A stretch of DNA of 64,000 nt from Planctomycetia bacterium (GTDB lineage: Bacteria; Planctomycetota; Planctomycetia; Pirellulales; Thermoguttaceae). Positions 30,159-38,343 of the stretch are shown here, piece by piece. The translations under genes and the position numbers were made by a program. Below the pieces are notes generated by a model that was not told where the DNA came from, searched no databases, and worked only from the letters and a program-made list of their open reading frames with translations. The DNA is taken from positions 1 through 64,000 of the forward strand of contig JAUNSU010000004.1 in assembly GCA_030539035.1 (NCBI GenBank), read 5' to 3'. The stretch's first letter is position 1. Each line of letters opens with the position of its first letter.

Positions 30159-30959
30159 TCACTCGTTTGTTGCCTTTTTAATAATTTTTTTATCGAAATA
30201 ATTGATCTCCATTCCGGCATCAACCACGATTTTTTGGGCAACGATTCCGCTGGACCGCGGACTGAGTAAAAAGACGGCGGCCGCCGCGGCTTCTGCAGTG
30301 GAAACCGCTTTTCCTCGCGGGATCACCTGTTCCGCGTAAATCCAGGAATCCAGATATCCGGGAATTCCCGCCGATGCGGATGTTTTTAAAAGGCCGGGCG
30401 CAACGGCATTGAATCGAACATGAGAAAAAGCCGAAAACGATTTCGTTAAAAAGGCAAGAGAAGAGTCCAGCGCAGCCTTGATCGGCGCCATGTATCCATA
30501 ATTTTCGCTCGCCATTCGTGTCGTTGAGATGGAAACGGTTACTACGGACGCGTCCTGCGTCAAAAGATCGCCAAAGGCCCGACTGATCTCGACCAGCGAA
30601 AAGCAGGAAATATCAAGTGCCTGCATAAACGCTTTTTTCGGCGTTTCATGAAAAGGTTTTATTCCTTCAGAAAAGTCCGCGAACGCAATGGAATGAAGGA
30701 TTCCGTCAAAAGAATCATACTTCTCTCCGATTTCAAGGCGCAAACGGGCAATATCTTCCTCCTTTTCAACATCGCAACAATAGACCGGATCTTCAGGAAA
30801 GAGCTTTTGAACCTTTTCCCGGATCTCTTCATCCCGAACGACAAAAACGAGCTCCGCCTCTTCCGATCGAAGAAGATCGGAAACCGCATAAGCAACGCTT
30901 TTTTTGTTCGCAACGCCAAAAATCAAAAAACGCTTTCCTGAAAGCTGAAGAAAACTCAT
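30159..30959 (-). CDS. fabI: Enoyl-[acyl-carrier-protein] reductase (NADH)
   Basis: A 266-residue short-chain dehydrogenase-like reductase completing each fatty-acid elongation cycle. The N-terminus FLIFGVANKKSVAYAV is the FabI nucleotide-binding segment, and the catalytic pair Y154 and K161 in YGYMAPIKAALDSS has the Y-x6-K spacing specific to FabI. The start ATG overlaps the xseA stop (ATGA), so the two are translationally coupled. Confidence 0.96.
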   Translation of the reverse strand: MSFLQLSGKRFLIFGVANKKSVAYAVSDLLRSEEAELVFVVRDEEIREKVQKLFPEDPVYCCDVEKEEDIARLRLEIGEKYDSFDGILHSIAFADFSEGIKPFHETPKKAFMQALDISCFSLVEISRAFGDLLTQDASVVTVSISTTRMASENYGYMAPIKAALDSSLAFLTKSFSAFSHVRFNAVAPGLLKTSASAGIPGYLDSWIYAEQVIPRGKAVSTAEAAAAAVFLLSPRSSGIVAQKIVVDAGMEINYFDKKIIKKATNE

Positions 30960-32182
30960 TTTATTTCACCCCTTTTTTCTACTCGACTGCAAATCGTTCC
31001 CTTGGAAAGCTTGGTCGATATCATTTCTCCAACAGAAACCTGATCCGAATTTCTAATGATCGTCCCGTCTTCCTTTTGTGTAAGAGAATATCCTCTTCCC
31101 AAAACGGAAAGCGGACTGAGTGCGTTCAATCGCACCGCGATGCTTTTGATCTCTTTTTCCTTGATTTCGATGAAATGATCAAGCGACCGTTGAAGAAATT
31201 CCCGAATCGTCCGACACGCATCGACTCTTCGATCGATCAAAAAAATTTCCGGATTCTGAAAAACGGAAATGGACTTCAGCCGCTTTAAATTTCGATCTCC
31301 GTTTTCAATCATACGATCCATTGCCCGATGAATTCTCTGCTGGAGCAGATCGAGTTGTTTATCGAATCCTCGATCTTCCGGAGCCAAACGGGCAGCGGCA
31401 TCGCTTGGCGTAAGCGCATGAAGATCAGCGGCAAGATCGACAAGAGAGATATCCACTTCATGTCCGATTCCCGTAATGATCGGAATCGCGGAAGCCGCAA
31501 CGGCCCGAACGACTCTTTCTTCGTTGAAAGTCCAAAGATCCTCCGCACTTCCGCCGCCCCGAATTAAAGCAACTGCATCCGGACGATTGGCGATCGGGAT
31601 CCGATTGATCTTCTCGATTGCGGAAGCGACCTCTTCGGCCGATCCTTCGCCCTGAACCTGGACAGGAACAAGTAAAATTTCTGTTCTTCGACTGCGGTGA
31701 TGAAAGATATTGAGAAAATCGCGAACGGCTGCTCCGGTTCCGCTGGTGATCAGGGCGATTGAGCGGAGTTTTTCCGGAATTGCCTTTTTTCGTTCAGGCT
31801 GGAACAGGCCTTCGGCAGCCAATTTTTCCTTAAGCTGTTTAAAGGCAAGTTCCAGTCCCCCTATTCCTTTCGGCTCGACGGATGATACAATAAGCTGATA
31901 TTTGCCCTGCGGAGGATAGATCTCGATCCGGCCCCGGCAGAGAACTTCCAGTCCGTCTTTCATCTGGAATTTCATTTTGATCATGGAAGACTTCCAGATT
32001 ACTGCCGAAAGCTGGGCATCGGCATCTTTCAGGGTGAAATAGCAATGTCCCGACTTTGGACGGCTGAAATTTGAGATCTCTCCGACGACAAAGACATCCT
32101 TAAACAATGGTTCAACCATTGATTTCATTAAATGGGTCAATTGGCCGACCGAGATCCATTGAGGGGTATTTGAATTAATCAC
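30956..32182 (-). CDS. xseA: Exodeoxyribonuclease VII large subunit
   Basis: A 408-residue XseA: an N-terminal OB-fold (ISVGQLTHLMKSMVEPLF...VGEISNFSRPKSGHCYFTLKD) and the catalytic domain with ALITSGTGAAVRDFLNI, ALIRGGGSAEDLW and PIITGIGHEVDISLVDLAAD. It degrades single-stranded DNA into short oligonucleotides together with XseB, whose gene is not adjacent. The start is a GTG at 32182 with AGGAAGGAT upstream, matching the family N-terminus; longer in-frame starts would overlap dtd on the other strand. Confidence 0.94.
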   Translation of the reverse strand: MINSNTPQWISVGQLTHLMKSMVEPLFKDVFVVGEISNFSRPKSGHCYFTLKDADAQLSAVIWKSSMIKMKFQMKDGLEVLCRGRIEIYPPQGKYQLIVSSVEPKGIGGLELAFKQLKEKLAAEGLFQPERKKAIPEKLRSIALITSGTGAAVRDFLNIFHHRSRRTEILLVPVQVQGEGSAEEVASAIEKINRIPIANRPDAVALIRGGGSAEDLWTFNEERVVRAVAASAIPIITGIGHEVDISLVDLAADLHALTPSDAAARLAPEDRGFDKQLDLLQQRIHRAMDRMIENGDRNLKRLKSISVFQNPEIFLIDRRVDACRTIREFLQRSLDHFIEIKEKEIKSIAVRLNALSPLSVLGRGYSLTQKEDGTIIRNSDQVSVGEMISTKLSKGTICSRVEKRGEIK

Positions 32183-32210
32183 TTGATCCTTCCTATTATC
32201 AGGAGTCCGA

Positions 32211-32669
32211 ATGATGAGAGCCTGTATACAACGTGTTAAACAAAGCCGCGTTCTTCTTCCGGACAAGAACAATGAATGCATCGGCCGGATCGAACAGGGA
32301 TTCCTTGTCCTTCTGGGTGTCGGATGCGGCGATGGGGAAAAAGAGGCCGTTTTACTTGCGAAAAAAATATGCAATCTTCGGGTTTTCGAGGATCCGGAAG
32401 GGAAAATGAATTTATCTTTATCCCAAATTGGCGGCCGAATCCTTGTCGTGAGTCAATTTACCCTTTTCGCAAACTGCCAACGGGGCAACCGGCCCTCGTT
32501 CACAGAAGCGGCTCCCCCGGATCTCGCGGAAAAACTTTATCTCTTTTTCCTTGAGGAAGTTCGAAAATACGGAATTGAGCCGGAAACCGGTGCTTTTCGG
32601 CAAAATATGTCTGTTGAATTGATCAACGACGGGCCGATCACCATTTTCATGGATACCGATTTCCTTTGA
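32211..32669 (+). CDS. dtd: D-aminoacyl-tRNA deacylase
   Basis: A 152-residue DTD of normal length, hydrolysing D-amino acids from mischarged tRNA. MRACIQRVKQSRV at the N-terminus, the catalytic SQFTLFANCQRGNRPSF and the C-terminal INDGPITIFMDT are all present. Two ATGs stand in tandem at 32211 and 32214 behind CAGGAG. The gene is divergent from xseA with only 28 bases between starts. Confidence 0.96.
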   Translation: MMRACIQRVKQSRVLLPDKNNECIGRIEQGFLVLLGVGCGDGEKEAVLLAKKICNLRVFEDPEGKMNLSLSQIGGRILVVSQFTLFANCQRGNRPSFTEAAPPDLAEKLYLFFLEEVRKYGIEPETGAFRQNMSVELINDGPITIFMDTDFL

Positions 32670-32686
32670 TCTTCGGTTCTTCCTGA

Positions 32687-33142
32687 TTAATGCATATTGC
32701 TGAACGAGAGCTGCTTTCGAGCTGCCTGAAGACGGCGCCGGATCACAGAAGCAACCAGGCTCATCATTCGGAATCCGAAAGAGGTATCTTTCGCGCAGAT
32801 CGCAAGAAGCCGCTTGCCGTCAATGCAAAGAAGATCGGTTTCCGCACGGGCAATTCCGATCGAGTTCGTTTCATGCGGCTCGATCAGGGCCGACCAAAGC
32901 AGGTGATCACCCCGTAAACAGGTGTCAAGCGTTTGGCGGCGGCCATCTTTCAAAAGATATTGGACGTCCACTTGGCCCGAGATCACGATAAACCAGAAAC
33001 GAGAATTTTCATGTTCCCGGTAAATGATCTCGTTGGCTGAAAACTTCTTGAGTTCGCAGCACGCGGCAATTTCTTCCAGCGTTTCTTTCGATGTTCCAGG
33101 AACGGAAAGAAGCTCGGATAAAAGTTCTTTAATCTCTTTCAT
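32687..33142 (-). CDS. Cyclic-nucleotide-binding-fold protein without DNA-binding domain
   Basis: A 151-residue single-domain protein of the CAP_ED/cNMP-binding fold: LKKFSANEIIYREHENSRFWFIVISGQVDVQY is the usual entry into the beta-roll. The phosphate-binding cassette is not well conserved (CLRGDHLLWSALIEPHET), so ligand binding is doubtful. No helix-turn-helix follows, unlike Crp/Fnr regulators. The start at 33142 has AAGGAG 9 bases upstream and lies inside the end of trmB; an ATG at 33160 is the alternative. Role unknown, perhaps a small sensor. Confidence 0.75.
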   Translation of the reverse strand: MKEIKELLSELLSVPGTSKETLEEIAACCELKKFSANEIIYREHENSRFWFIVISGQVDVQYLLKDGRRQTLDTCLRGDHLLWSALIEPHETNSIGIARAETDLLCIDGKRLLAICAKDTSFGFRMMSLVASVIRRRLQAARKQLSFSNMH

Positions 33143-33857
33143 TTTGGACAGCTCCTTCATTTTTATTTTCTTTTACGATAAAAAAAGAACGATAAACCGG
33201 TTTATGATTTAACCGGGTTCTTCGTTCAAAATGGGTATGAAAACAGTCGGGATTCAATTTTTCGAGATCCGCACTGTCGTTTTCGATTTCATTTTCAACG
33301 ATCGGATCATCTTCCACCTCGACCGGAAACGGCCCTTCCAGCGTTGTATGTTGAGCGATCAATTCGAGTGTCGATTCATAATACTCCTGAACATCGGTCC
33401 AGAAATGCAATTTTCCGCCGGGTCGAACGGTAAATTCGATCATTTGGAGAACTTCGACCCGAAGAATTCGACGTTTCCGATGAGATTTTTTCCACCAAGG
33501 ATCGGGAAAATAGACGTGAACCGCTTCCAGAGAATCTCTTGGAACGAGTTCTCCGAGGACTTTGGCGGCGTCCGCGTTGACAGAAATAGCGTTTTTAAGC
33601 CCTGCTTTACACAACTTTGCCGCCGTAATCATTGCGTATCGAAGGGAGACTTCGATCCCCATAAAATTGTGATCGGGCTGCTCCATCGCCGCTTTACGGA
33701 GGAACAGACCTTTTCCGGAACCGATCTCCAATTCCAGCGGAGCGGCCTTTTCAAAATAAATATTCGGGCTCCAAGGGCGGATCAATTCCTCATATCCCTT
33801 TAAATGGTGCATGAGATCAAGATCACCGCGTATGGACGCAAACGAACGACGCGCCAT
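33129..33857 (-). CDS. trmB: tRNA (guanine-N7-)-methyltransferase
   Basis: A 242-residue SAM-dependent enzyme that makes m7G46 in tRNA. LELEIGSGKGLFL is the SAM site, NFMGIEVSLRYA and VHVYFPDPWWKKSHRKRR are the TrmB signatures. The start at 33857 (MARRSFASIRG) has GGAGGAA 7 bases upstream; an ATG at 33914 gives a longer, unlikely N-terminus. The stop overlaps the start of the next gene by 14 bases. Confidence 0.95.
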   Translation of the reverse strand: MARRSFASIRGDLDLMHHLKGYEELIRPWSPNIYFEKAAPLELEIGSGKGLFLRKAAMEQPDHNFMGIEVSLRYAMITAAKLCKAGLKNAISVNADAAKVLGELVPRDSLEAVHVYFPDPWWKKSHRKRRILRVEVLQMIEFTVRPGGKLHFWTDVQEYYESTLELIAQHTTLEGPFPVEVEDDPIVENEIENDSADLEKLNPDCFHTHFERRTRLNHKPVYRSFFIVKENKNEGAVQNERD

Positions 33858-34003
33858 CCCGTATTCCTCCATTTTTGATAAAAAACAACAAAACATCCCT
33901 AAAGTATAGTCCATTTAACCGTTTTTTCAACGGCCCGGAATATAAATCTTTCCGAATATCTTCATGGAGATCCGTTTTCCTTTTGAACAAAAAACCGGAA
34001 TCC

Positions 34004-34031
34004 TTGTTTTTTCTCCGGATATGTCTATAAT
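34004..34031 (+). promoter_or_regulatory. Promoter of the exonuclease-sppA-ydjY unit
   Basis: TTGTTT at 34004-34009, 16-base spacer, TATAAT at 34026-34031. Start near 34038, about 47 bases before the first gene. Confidence 0.5.
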
Positions 34032-34084
34032 ATAAGCAGATATTCAGTTCTCTTTACAATCTTTTTACGAACAGGAATAATTGT

Positions 34085-34906
34085 ATGTCTCCAAAAGAAG
34101 ATGTCCGATTTCTGGTCTTCGATATCGAAAGTGTCGCAGATCCAAAGCTCGTTGCCAACGTTCGCTTTCCTCATGAGGAGATCGACGAAAACAATGCTTT
34201 AAGGCAATATCGCGATGAGTTAATGGAAAAGAAGGGGTCCGATTTCGTCCCCTACACCTTCCAGATCCCGATCTCTCTCGCTTTGGCCAAAGTAAGAGGC
34301 GATTATTCTCTGATCGATATTAAAGTTCTGGACAATGGGCCGGAAAATATCTGCCGAACCTTCTGGAACGGATGGCTCCATTATCAAAAGCCGACCCTGA
34401 TCACTTTCAATGGACGGGGATTCGATATCCCGCTCCTGGAATTGACCGCCTTCCGATTCGGCATTCCCATTCCGGAATGGCTGGCCTGGGGGGCCCGCTC
34501 CTATGATCAGCCCCGATACCGCTATAATTACAACAAACATTTCGATCTTTGCGATTTTCTCACCAACAATGGAGCTGTTCAGTTCACGGGAGGATTGAAT
34601 CTCGCCTCCAAGATCATCCAAAAACCGGGAAAAATCGATACCAAAGGGGACATGGTTCAGGATATCTATGATGAGGGAAACCTCGAACAGATCCATCAGT
34701 ACTGCCGATGTGATGTCCTGGATACTTATTTCGTCTTTTTGCGTCTGATGCTCCTCAACGGGCAAATCTCCGCAAATCAGGAAAAAGCGCTTATTGATTC
34801 CACAAAAGAATGGTTGAAAACAAACGCGGAAGCGTTTCCGGTTTATCAACTTTATCTTGATGCCTGGAATAATACAGAAAACAGCGATGCCAATAATCAA
34901 CAATAA
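34085..34906 (+). CDS. Predicted 3'-5' exonuclease (PolB-like DnaQ fold)
   Basis: A 273-residue RNase H-fold exonuclease. The acidic motifs are FDIESVADP (ExoI, residues 12 and 14), TFNGRGFDIPLLE (ExoII) and YCRCDVLDTYFVF (ExoIII), as in the stand-alone PolB-like 3'-5' exonucleases of bacteria. No polymerase domain is attached. It may act in repair or RNA processing; the substrate is unknown. It is followed after 18 bases by sppA. Confidence 0.85.
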   Translation: MSPKEDVRFLVFDIESVADPKLVANVRFPHEEIDENNALRQYRDELMEKKGSDFVPYTFQIPISLALAKVRGDYSLIDIKVLDNGPENICRTFWNGWLHYQKPTLITFNGRGFDIPLLELTAFRFGIPIPEWLAWGARSYDQPRYRYNYNKHFDLCDFLTNNGAVQFTGGLNLASKIIQKPGKIDTKGDMVQDIYDEGNLEQIHQYCRCDVLDTYFVFLRLMLLNGQISANQEKALIDSTKEWLKTNAEAFPVYQLYLDAWNNTENSDANNQQ

Positions 34907-34924
34907 TTAGAGAAGGAACAGTTC

Positions 34925-36259
34925 ATGAGCAACGATCAGTATCAAGGTCCGGAATACGGCAACTTCAATCAGGTCCCCCCCTTTGCGCAATCGGTCAATC
35001 ATTCACCCTATCCGCCCCGCGGGTATTGCCCTCCCTATATGCCGCCGCGTCCCCAATCGTTTTTCGCAAGCTGCTTTAAGAAGATCTTTGGATTTTTCTT
35101 TGCGCTTTTTCTTTCCGGGTTCCTGTTCTTTATTATCACTTTTGTCTGTCTTTGCATTCTGGGAGGAATACTCGCTTCTTTTTCCGATACAATATCCGAA
35201 AAGGAAACCGCAGTCGTGGAAAAAACCCTTGCCGGAAATACCCTCTCTTCCGGTAAAATCGCGATTCTTCCGATTGAGGGATTGATCGACGGCAAAGAGG
35301 ACGGATTCGTTCGCAAGGCGATCCGGCAAGCAACCGAAGATCCCCGAATCAAAGGGATCGTCCTTCGCGTTAATTCGCCCGGCGGAACAATTTCCGGAAG
35401 TGATTATTATTACTATCTCCTTAAAGAGATGAAAAAAGAAAAAAAGATCCCGATCGTTGTAAGTATGGGATCTCTCGCCGCAAGCGGGGGATATTATGTG
35501 TCTATGGTTGGCGATAAAATTTACGCCGAAAGGTCTACGATGACCGGATCTATCGGCGTGATCATTCCCCTGTACAATGCCGCTGATCTTTGCAATAAAA
35601 TTGGGATTTCCTCTTCCGCAATCACGAGCGGCCCTATGAAGGGGATGGGCGATTTCACCAAGCCGATGAAGCCGGAAGAAAAGGAGATTTGGCAAAGCCT
35701 CGTCGATCAGGGATATAAACAGTTCCTTGATGTCGTTCGGGAAGGAAGACCGATCTTCCGGAAAGAAGCCCCTTCCGCGGAAAAGGATAAAACCGCCGCT
35801 CCGGATAGTACTGCATCTCCAAAAGCCGATTCCAAAAAGGACAGATCCAAAGACGGTAAAAATTTACCGGCAGATAAAAAGGATTCTGAAAAAGACGATA
35901 CTAAGAAAGACAACGCGAACAAGAAAAAGGATCCTGAACCTGCACAGCCGAAGAAGCCGGTAAAAGATCTGGAAACCATTGCCGACGGCCGAATTTATTC
36001 CGCGCAGCAGGCAAAAGATCTCGGACTGATCGATGAAATCGGATTCACCGATGATGCCGTTCGAAAAACCATTGAGATGGCCGGTCTGCTGGAAGGTGAT
36101 GTTCATGTTGTCCGGTATAAATCGACTTCCTCTTTTATGGAAATGCTGGAAACGCAAAGTGAGGAAGGAATCATTACAGATCCGGCCGACATTGCCGCCA
36201 GCCTGCTTAAACCGGAAGCGTATTATCTTTGCCCCAGAACCGTTCCGATCAGAAAATAG
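34925..36259 (+). CDS. sppA: Signal peptide peptidase SppA with Lys/Asp-rich insert
   Basis: A 444-residue membrane-bound S49 protease of the short form. After a Pro/Tyr-rich cytoplasmic stretch comes a membrane segment at residues 55-85. The catalytic pair is S187 in SLAASGGYYVS and K239 in SGPMKGMG, 52 residues apart as in the short SppA of Bacillus subtilis. VNSPGGTISGSD and STMTGSIGVI are also conserved. Residues 281-347 are an insert of almost only Lys, Asp, Ser, Ala and Pro before the last conserved block (GRIYSAQQAKDLGLIDEIG). It degrades leftover signal peptides or membrane protein fragments. AGAAGGAACAG precedes the ATG. Confidence 0.93.
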   Translation: MSNDQYQGPEYGNFNQVPPFAQSVNHSPYPPRGYCPPYMPPRPQSFFASCFKKIFGFFFALFLSGFLFFIITFVCLCILGGILASFSDTISEKETAVVEKTLAGNTLSSGKIAILPIEGLIDGKEDGFVRKAIRQATEDPRIKGIVLRVNSPGGTISGSDYYYYLLKEMKKEKKIPIVVSMGSLAASGGYYVSMVGDKIYAERSTMTGSIGVIIPLYNAADLCNKIGISSSAITSGPMKGMGDFTKPMKPEEKEIWQSLVDQGYKQFLDVVREGRPIFRKEAPSAEKDKTAAPDSTASPKADSKKDRSKDGKNLPADKKDSEKDDTKKDNANKKKDPEPAQPKKPVKDLETIADGRIYSAQQAKDLGLIDEIGFTDDAVRKTIEMAGLLEGDVHVVRYKSTSSFMEMLETQSEEGIITDPADIAASLLKPEAYYLCPRTVPIRK

Positions 36260-36265
36260 AAACCG

Positions 36266-36958
36266 ATGAAAAAATTATTTTTCTTTTTCCTTTTGTCCTT
36301 TTCGTTTCTTTTTCCGCTTACGGGAGAAGAAACGAAATCGTTCAATCCCCTTGCGGACCATCCGGAAACGCTTAAACAGCTGGACAAAACGGAACCGATC
36401 TGGGTTTCTCCCGATCGCAAACAACTGATCCTCGGAGGAACTGTCTGTCTTCGGGAAGGTCTTCTCGAATTTTTCGCTTGTCGGGAAAAAAGCAAAGAAC
36501 ATGAATCGATCGTATCGCTTCCGATCAAACCGCACCTGATCCATGCAGGCCTTCTGATCATTGGAGCCAAGCCGGGAAGTCCGGCGCGATTCGATCCCGT
36601 TTTTGTTCCCGCAAAAGGAGAAAAAATCGCAATTCATATTCGCTGGCTTGATTCCGGCGGAGTCCAAAAAGAAATCAATGCCAAAGAATGGATCAGGGAA
36701 TCGAAAACACAAAAGACAATGTCCGATTCCTGGGTCTTTACCGGCGGACTCTTCGGAACCGACTCCAAAGGAAAAAAGTATTATCTTGCGGATCTTTCCG
36801 GTGAGATCTTCGGTGTTGCCAATTTTCCCGGATCCGTACTGGATGTTCCTTTCGAAAGCACCGCAGACAACGATAATCTTTTCTATCAGCCAAATACGGA
36901 AAAGATCCCTCCGGAAGGAACACCGATCACACTGATCCTTACAAGGGAAGCTCTTTAG
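36266..36958 (+). CDS. Exported YdjY-domain protein
   Basis: A 230-residue protein with a cleavable signal peptide (LFFFFLLSFSFLFPLTGEE). The rest matches the YdjY domain as I recall it: LGGTVCLREGLLEFFACREKSKEHESIVSLPIKPHLIHAGLL is its typical start, where the glutamates and KxHES stretch are conserved. Planctomycetes carry many copies; the function is unknown. It lies 6 bases after sppA and ends at a bidirectional terminator. Confidence 0.8.
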   Translation: MKKLFFFFLLSFSFLFPLTGEETKSFNPLADHPETLKQLDKTEPIWVSPDRKQLILGGTVCLREGLLEFFACREKSKEHESIVSLPIKPHLIHAGLLIIGAKPGSPARFDPVFVPAKGEKIAIHIRWLDSGGVQKEINAKEWIRESKTQKTMSDSWVFTGGLFGTDSKGKKYYLADLSGEIFGVANFPGSVLDVPFESTADNDNLFYQPNTEKIPPEGTPITLILTREAL

Positions 36959-36970
36959 TACTTTGATCCA

Positions 36971-37008
36971 ATCAAAAAAGGACTCCTCGCAAGAAGTCCT
37001 TTTTTGAT
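36971..37008. terminator. Bidirectional terminator
   Basis: AAAAAAGGACT (36974-36984) pairs with AGTCCTTTTTT (36995-37005) around a 10-base loop, with ATC/GAT extending the stem. The A- and T-runs serve both strands, between two convergent genes. Confidence 0.9.
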
Positions 37009-37046
37009 TTAAAAATTCTGTTTGCTGATTGATTTCGCTTTCCGCA

Positions 37047-38225
37047 TTATTTGAGGGAACTGATATCGATTACGGACAATGTTCCGGGAAGATCGACCTT
37101 CGTGTTTTTCATTCCGGGGAAGGGCCAATCGAAGTTGACGATGATCATCTTTCCGTTAACGACAACACATTCGCAAGGCTGATCGAGAGATCCATCATTT
37201 CCATCGGTATCATCATTGATCGCAAGGACATTGATCTCCGCTTTTTCTCCCTGCTTTACCGGGGCAAAATATCGAATCGCGTTGGCAACCGAATCATTGA
37301 TGAAGATCTTGTTCGATACCTTGTCGAAAAAGATTCCATCGCAGCATTGGAACGGCGGATCGATTTCTTTTCCCGCTTTCGCAGGATCATAAATACATTG
37401 CTGGCTGTTCTTTGTGTAAGACCCGTCGGCATTCGGATAAATCGCGTAAAGCTGTCCGTTTCCAAAATTCCCGAAATAGATCACCCCGGTATTGGAATCG
37501 GCGGTCAATCCATCCGGTCCGGTGGGATCACTCCGTCCGACCCTTTGCACTTTTACCGTTGCAAGGCAATGGGAATCAACATCGGCGCTTTTCAGCTTGA
37601 GCGGCGGATTGCCGTCTTTACCCGCCTTCAGGATCTCCTCTTTTTCAAACATAAAGACCCCGCCGGATCCGATCCATTTTTCGGCGTTCGGATCCTGGGT
37701 ATCAAAGCAGGAATCCGAATAGAACATCCGGTCTCTGAACCACATCACCGCATTGGCGAGTTTAACCCCTTCGACCGCAACTTGAACTTCTCCGGTCGGT
37801 TTGCCGTCTTTCATTACGACCCGAAGAATTCGCGATGAGTGATCCTTGCTGTAGAAGTACTGATTATCGCAGGTATAGATATTTCCATCCGGTCCGATAT
37901 CCAGTCCCATCGGGCCGGATTGTCCGGTCAACGCAAGCGATGGATATTCGAGAAGGATCGAAAAGGATCCGTCTTCCTTCAGTTCAACCAAATAGCCGCC
38001 CTGATTGGAATTTTTCTTTTTTCCATTTTCCACTTGGCTGAAGTTCGGAACATTTAAAAAGATTTTTCCGGTTTTTTCGCAAACGGTCAACCCATCCGGA
38101 TTATAGAGACAGGGGGCCAATTTTGCGAACAATTTCGGTTTGAAATTTTCCTGCGCATTCAGTCCCGCGCAGATCAAGAACAGAAATCCGGTGAATAAAG
38201 ATGCTGTCAAAAACGTTTTTTTCAT
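37047..38225 (-). CDS. Exported SMP-30/gluconolactonase-like beta-propeller
   Basis: A 392-residue secreted protein (signal ASLFTGFLFLICAGLNAQ). Repeating blades of the NHL/SMP-30 type are visible: NPDGLTVCEKTGKIFLN, GPMGLDIGPDGNIYTCDNQYF, NAVMWFRDRMFYSDS, GPDGLTADSNTGVIYFGNFGNG, CDGIFFDKVSNKIFINDS. In this family Asp/Glu/Asn at the pore bind calcium and lactonase activity is possible. AGGAGT precedes the ATG. It follows the HzsA-related gene by 118 bases in the same direction. Confidence 0.8.
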   Translation of the reverse strand: MKKTFLTASLFTGFLFLICAGLNAQENFKPKLFAKLAPCLYNPDGLTVCEKTGKIFLNVPNFSQVENGKKKNSNQGGYLVELKEDGSFSILLEYPSLALTGQSGPMGLDIGPDGNIYTCDNQYFYSKDHSSRILRVVMKDGKPTGEVQVAVEGVKLANAVMWFRDRMFYSDSCFDTQDPNAEKWIGSGGVFMFEKEEILKAGKDGNPPLKLKSADVDSHCLATVKVQRVGRSDPTGPDGLTADSNTGVIYFGNFGNGQLYAIYPNADGSYTKNSQQCIYDPAKAGKEIDPPFQCCDGIFFDKVSNKIFINDSVANAIRYFAPVKQGEKAEINVLAINDDTDGNDGSLDQPCECVVVNGKMIIVNFDWPFPGMKNTKVDLPGTLSVIDISSLK

Positions 38226-38343
38226 TTTTTACTCCTGAATTAAGTTTTATTTTTCCGCAGAACAGGATCACGAAATCGAATCGGGCCGATTACACCGGCA
38301 AGAACAACGATTCGAATCTCTAATCCCATCCATTGCAAGATCA

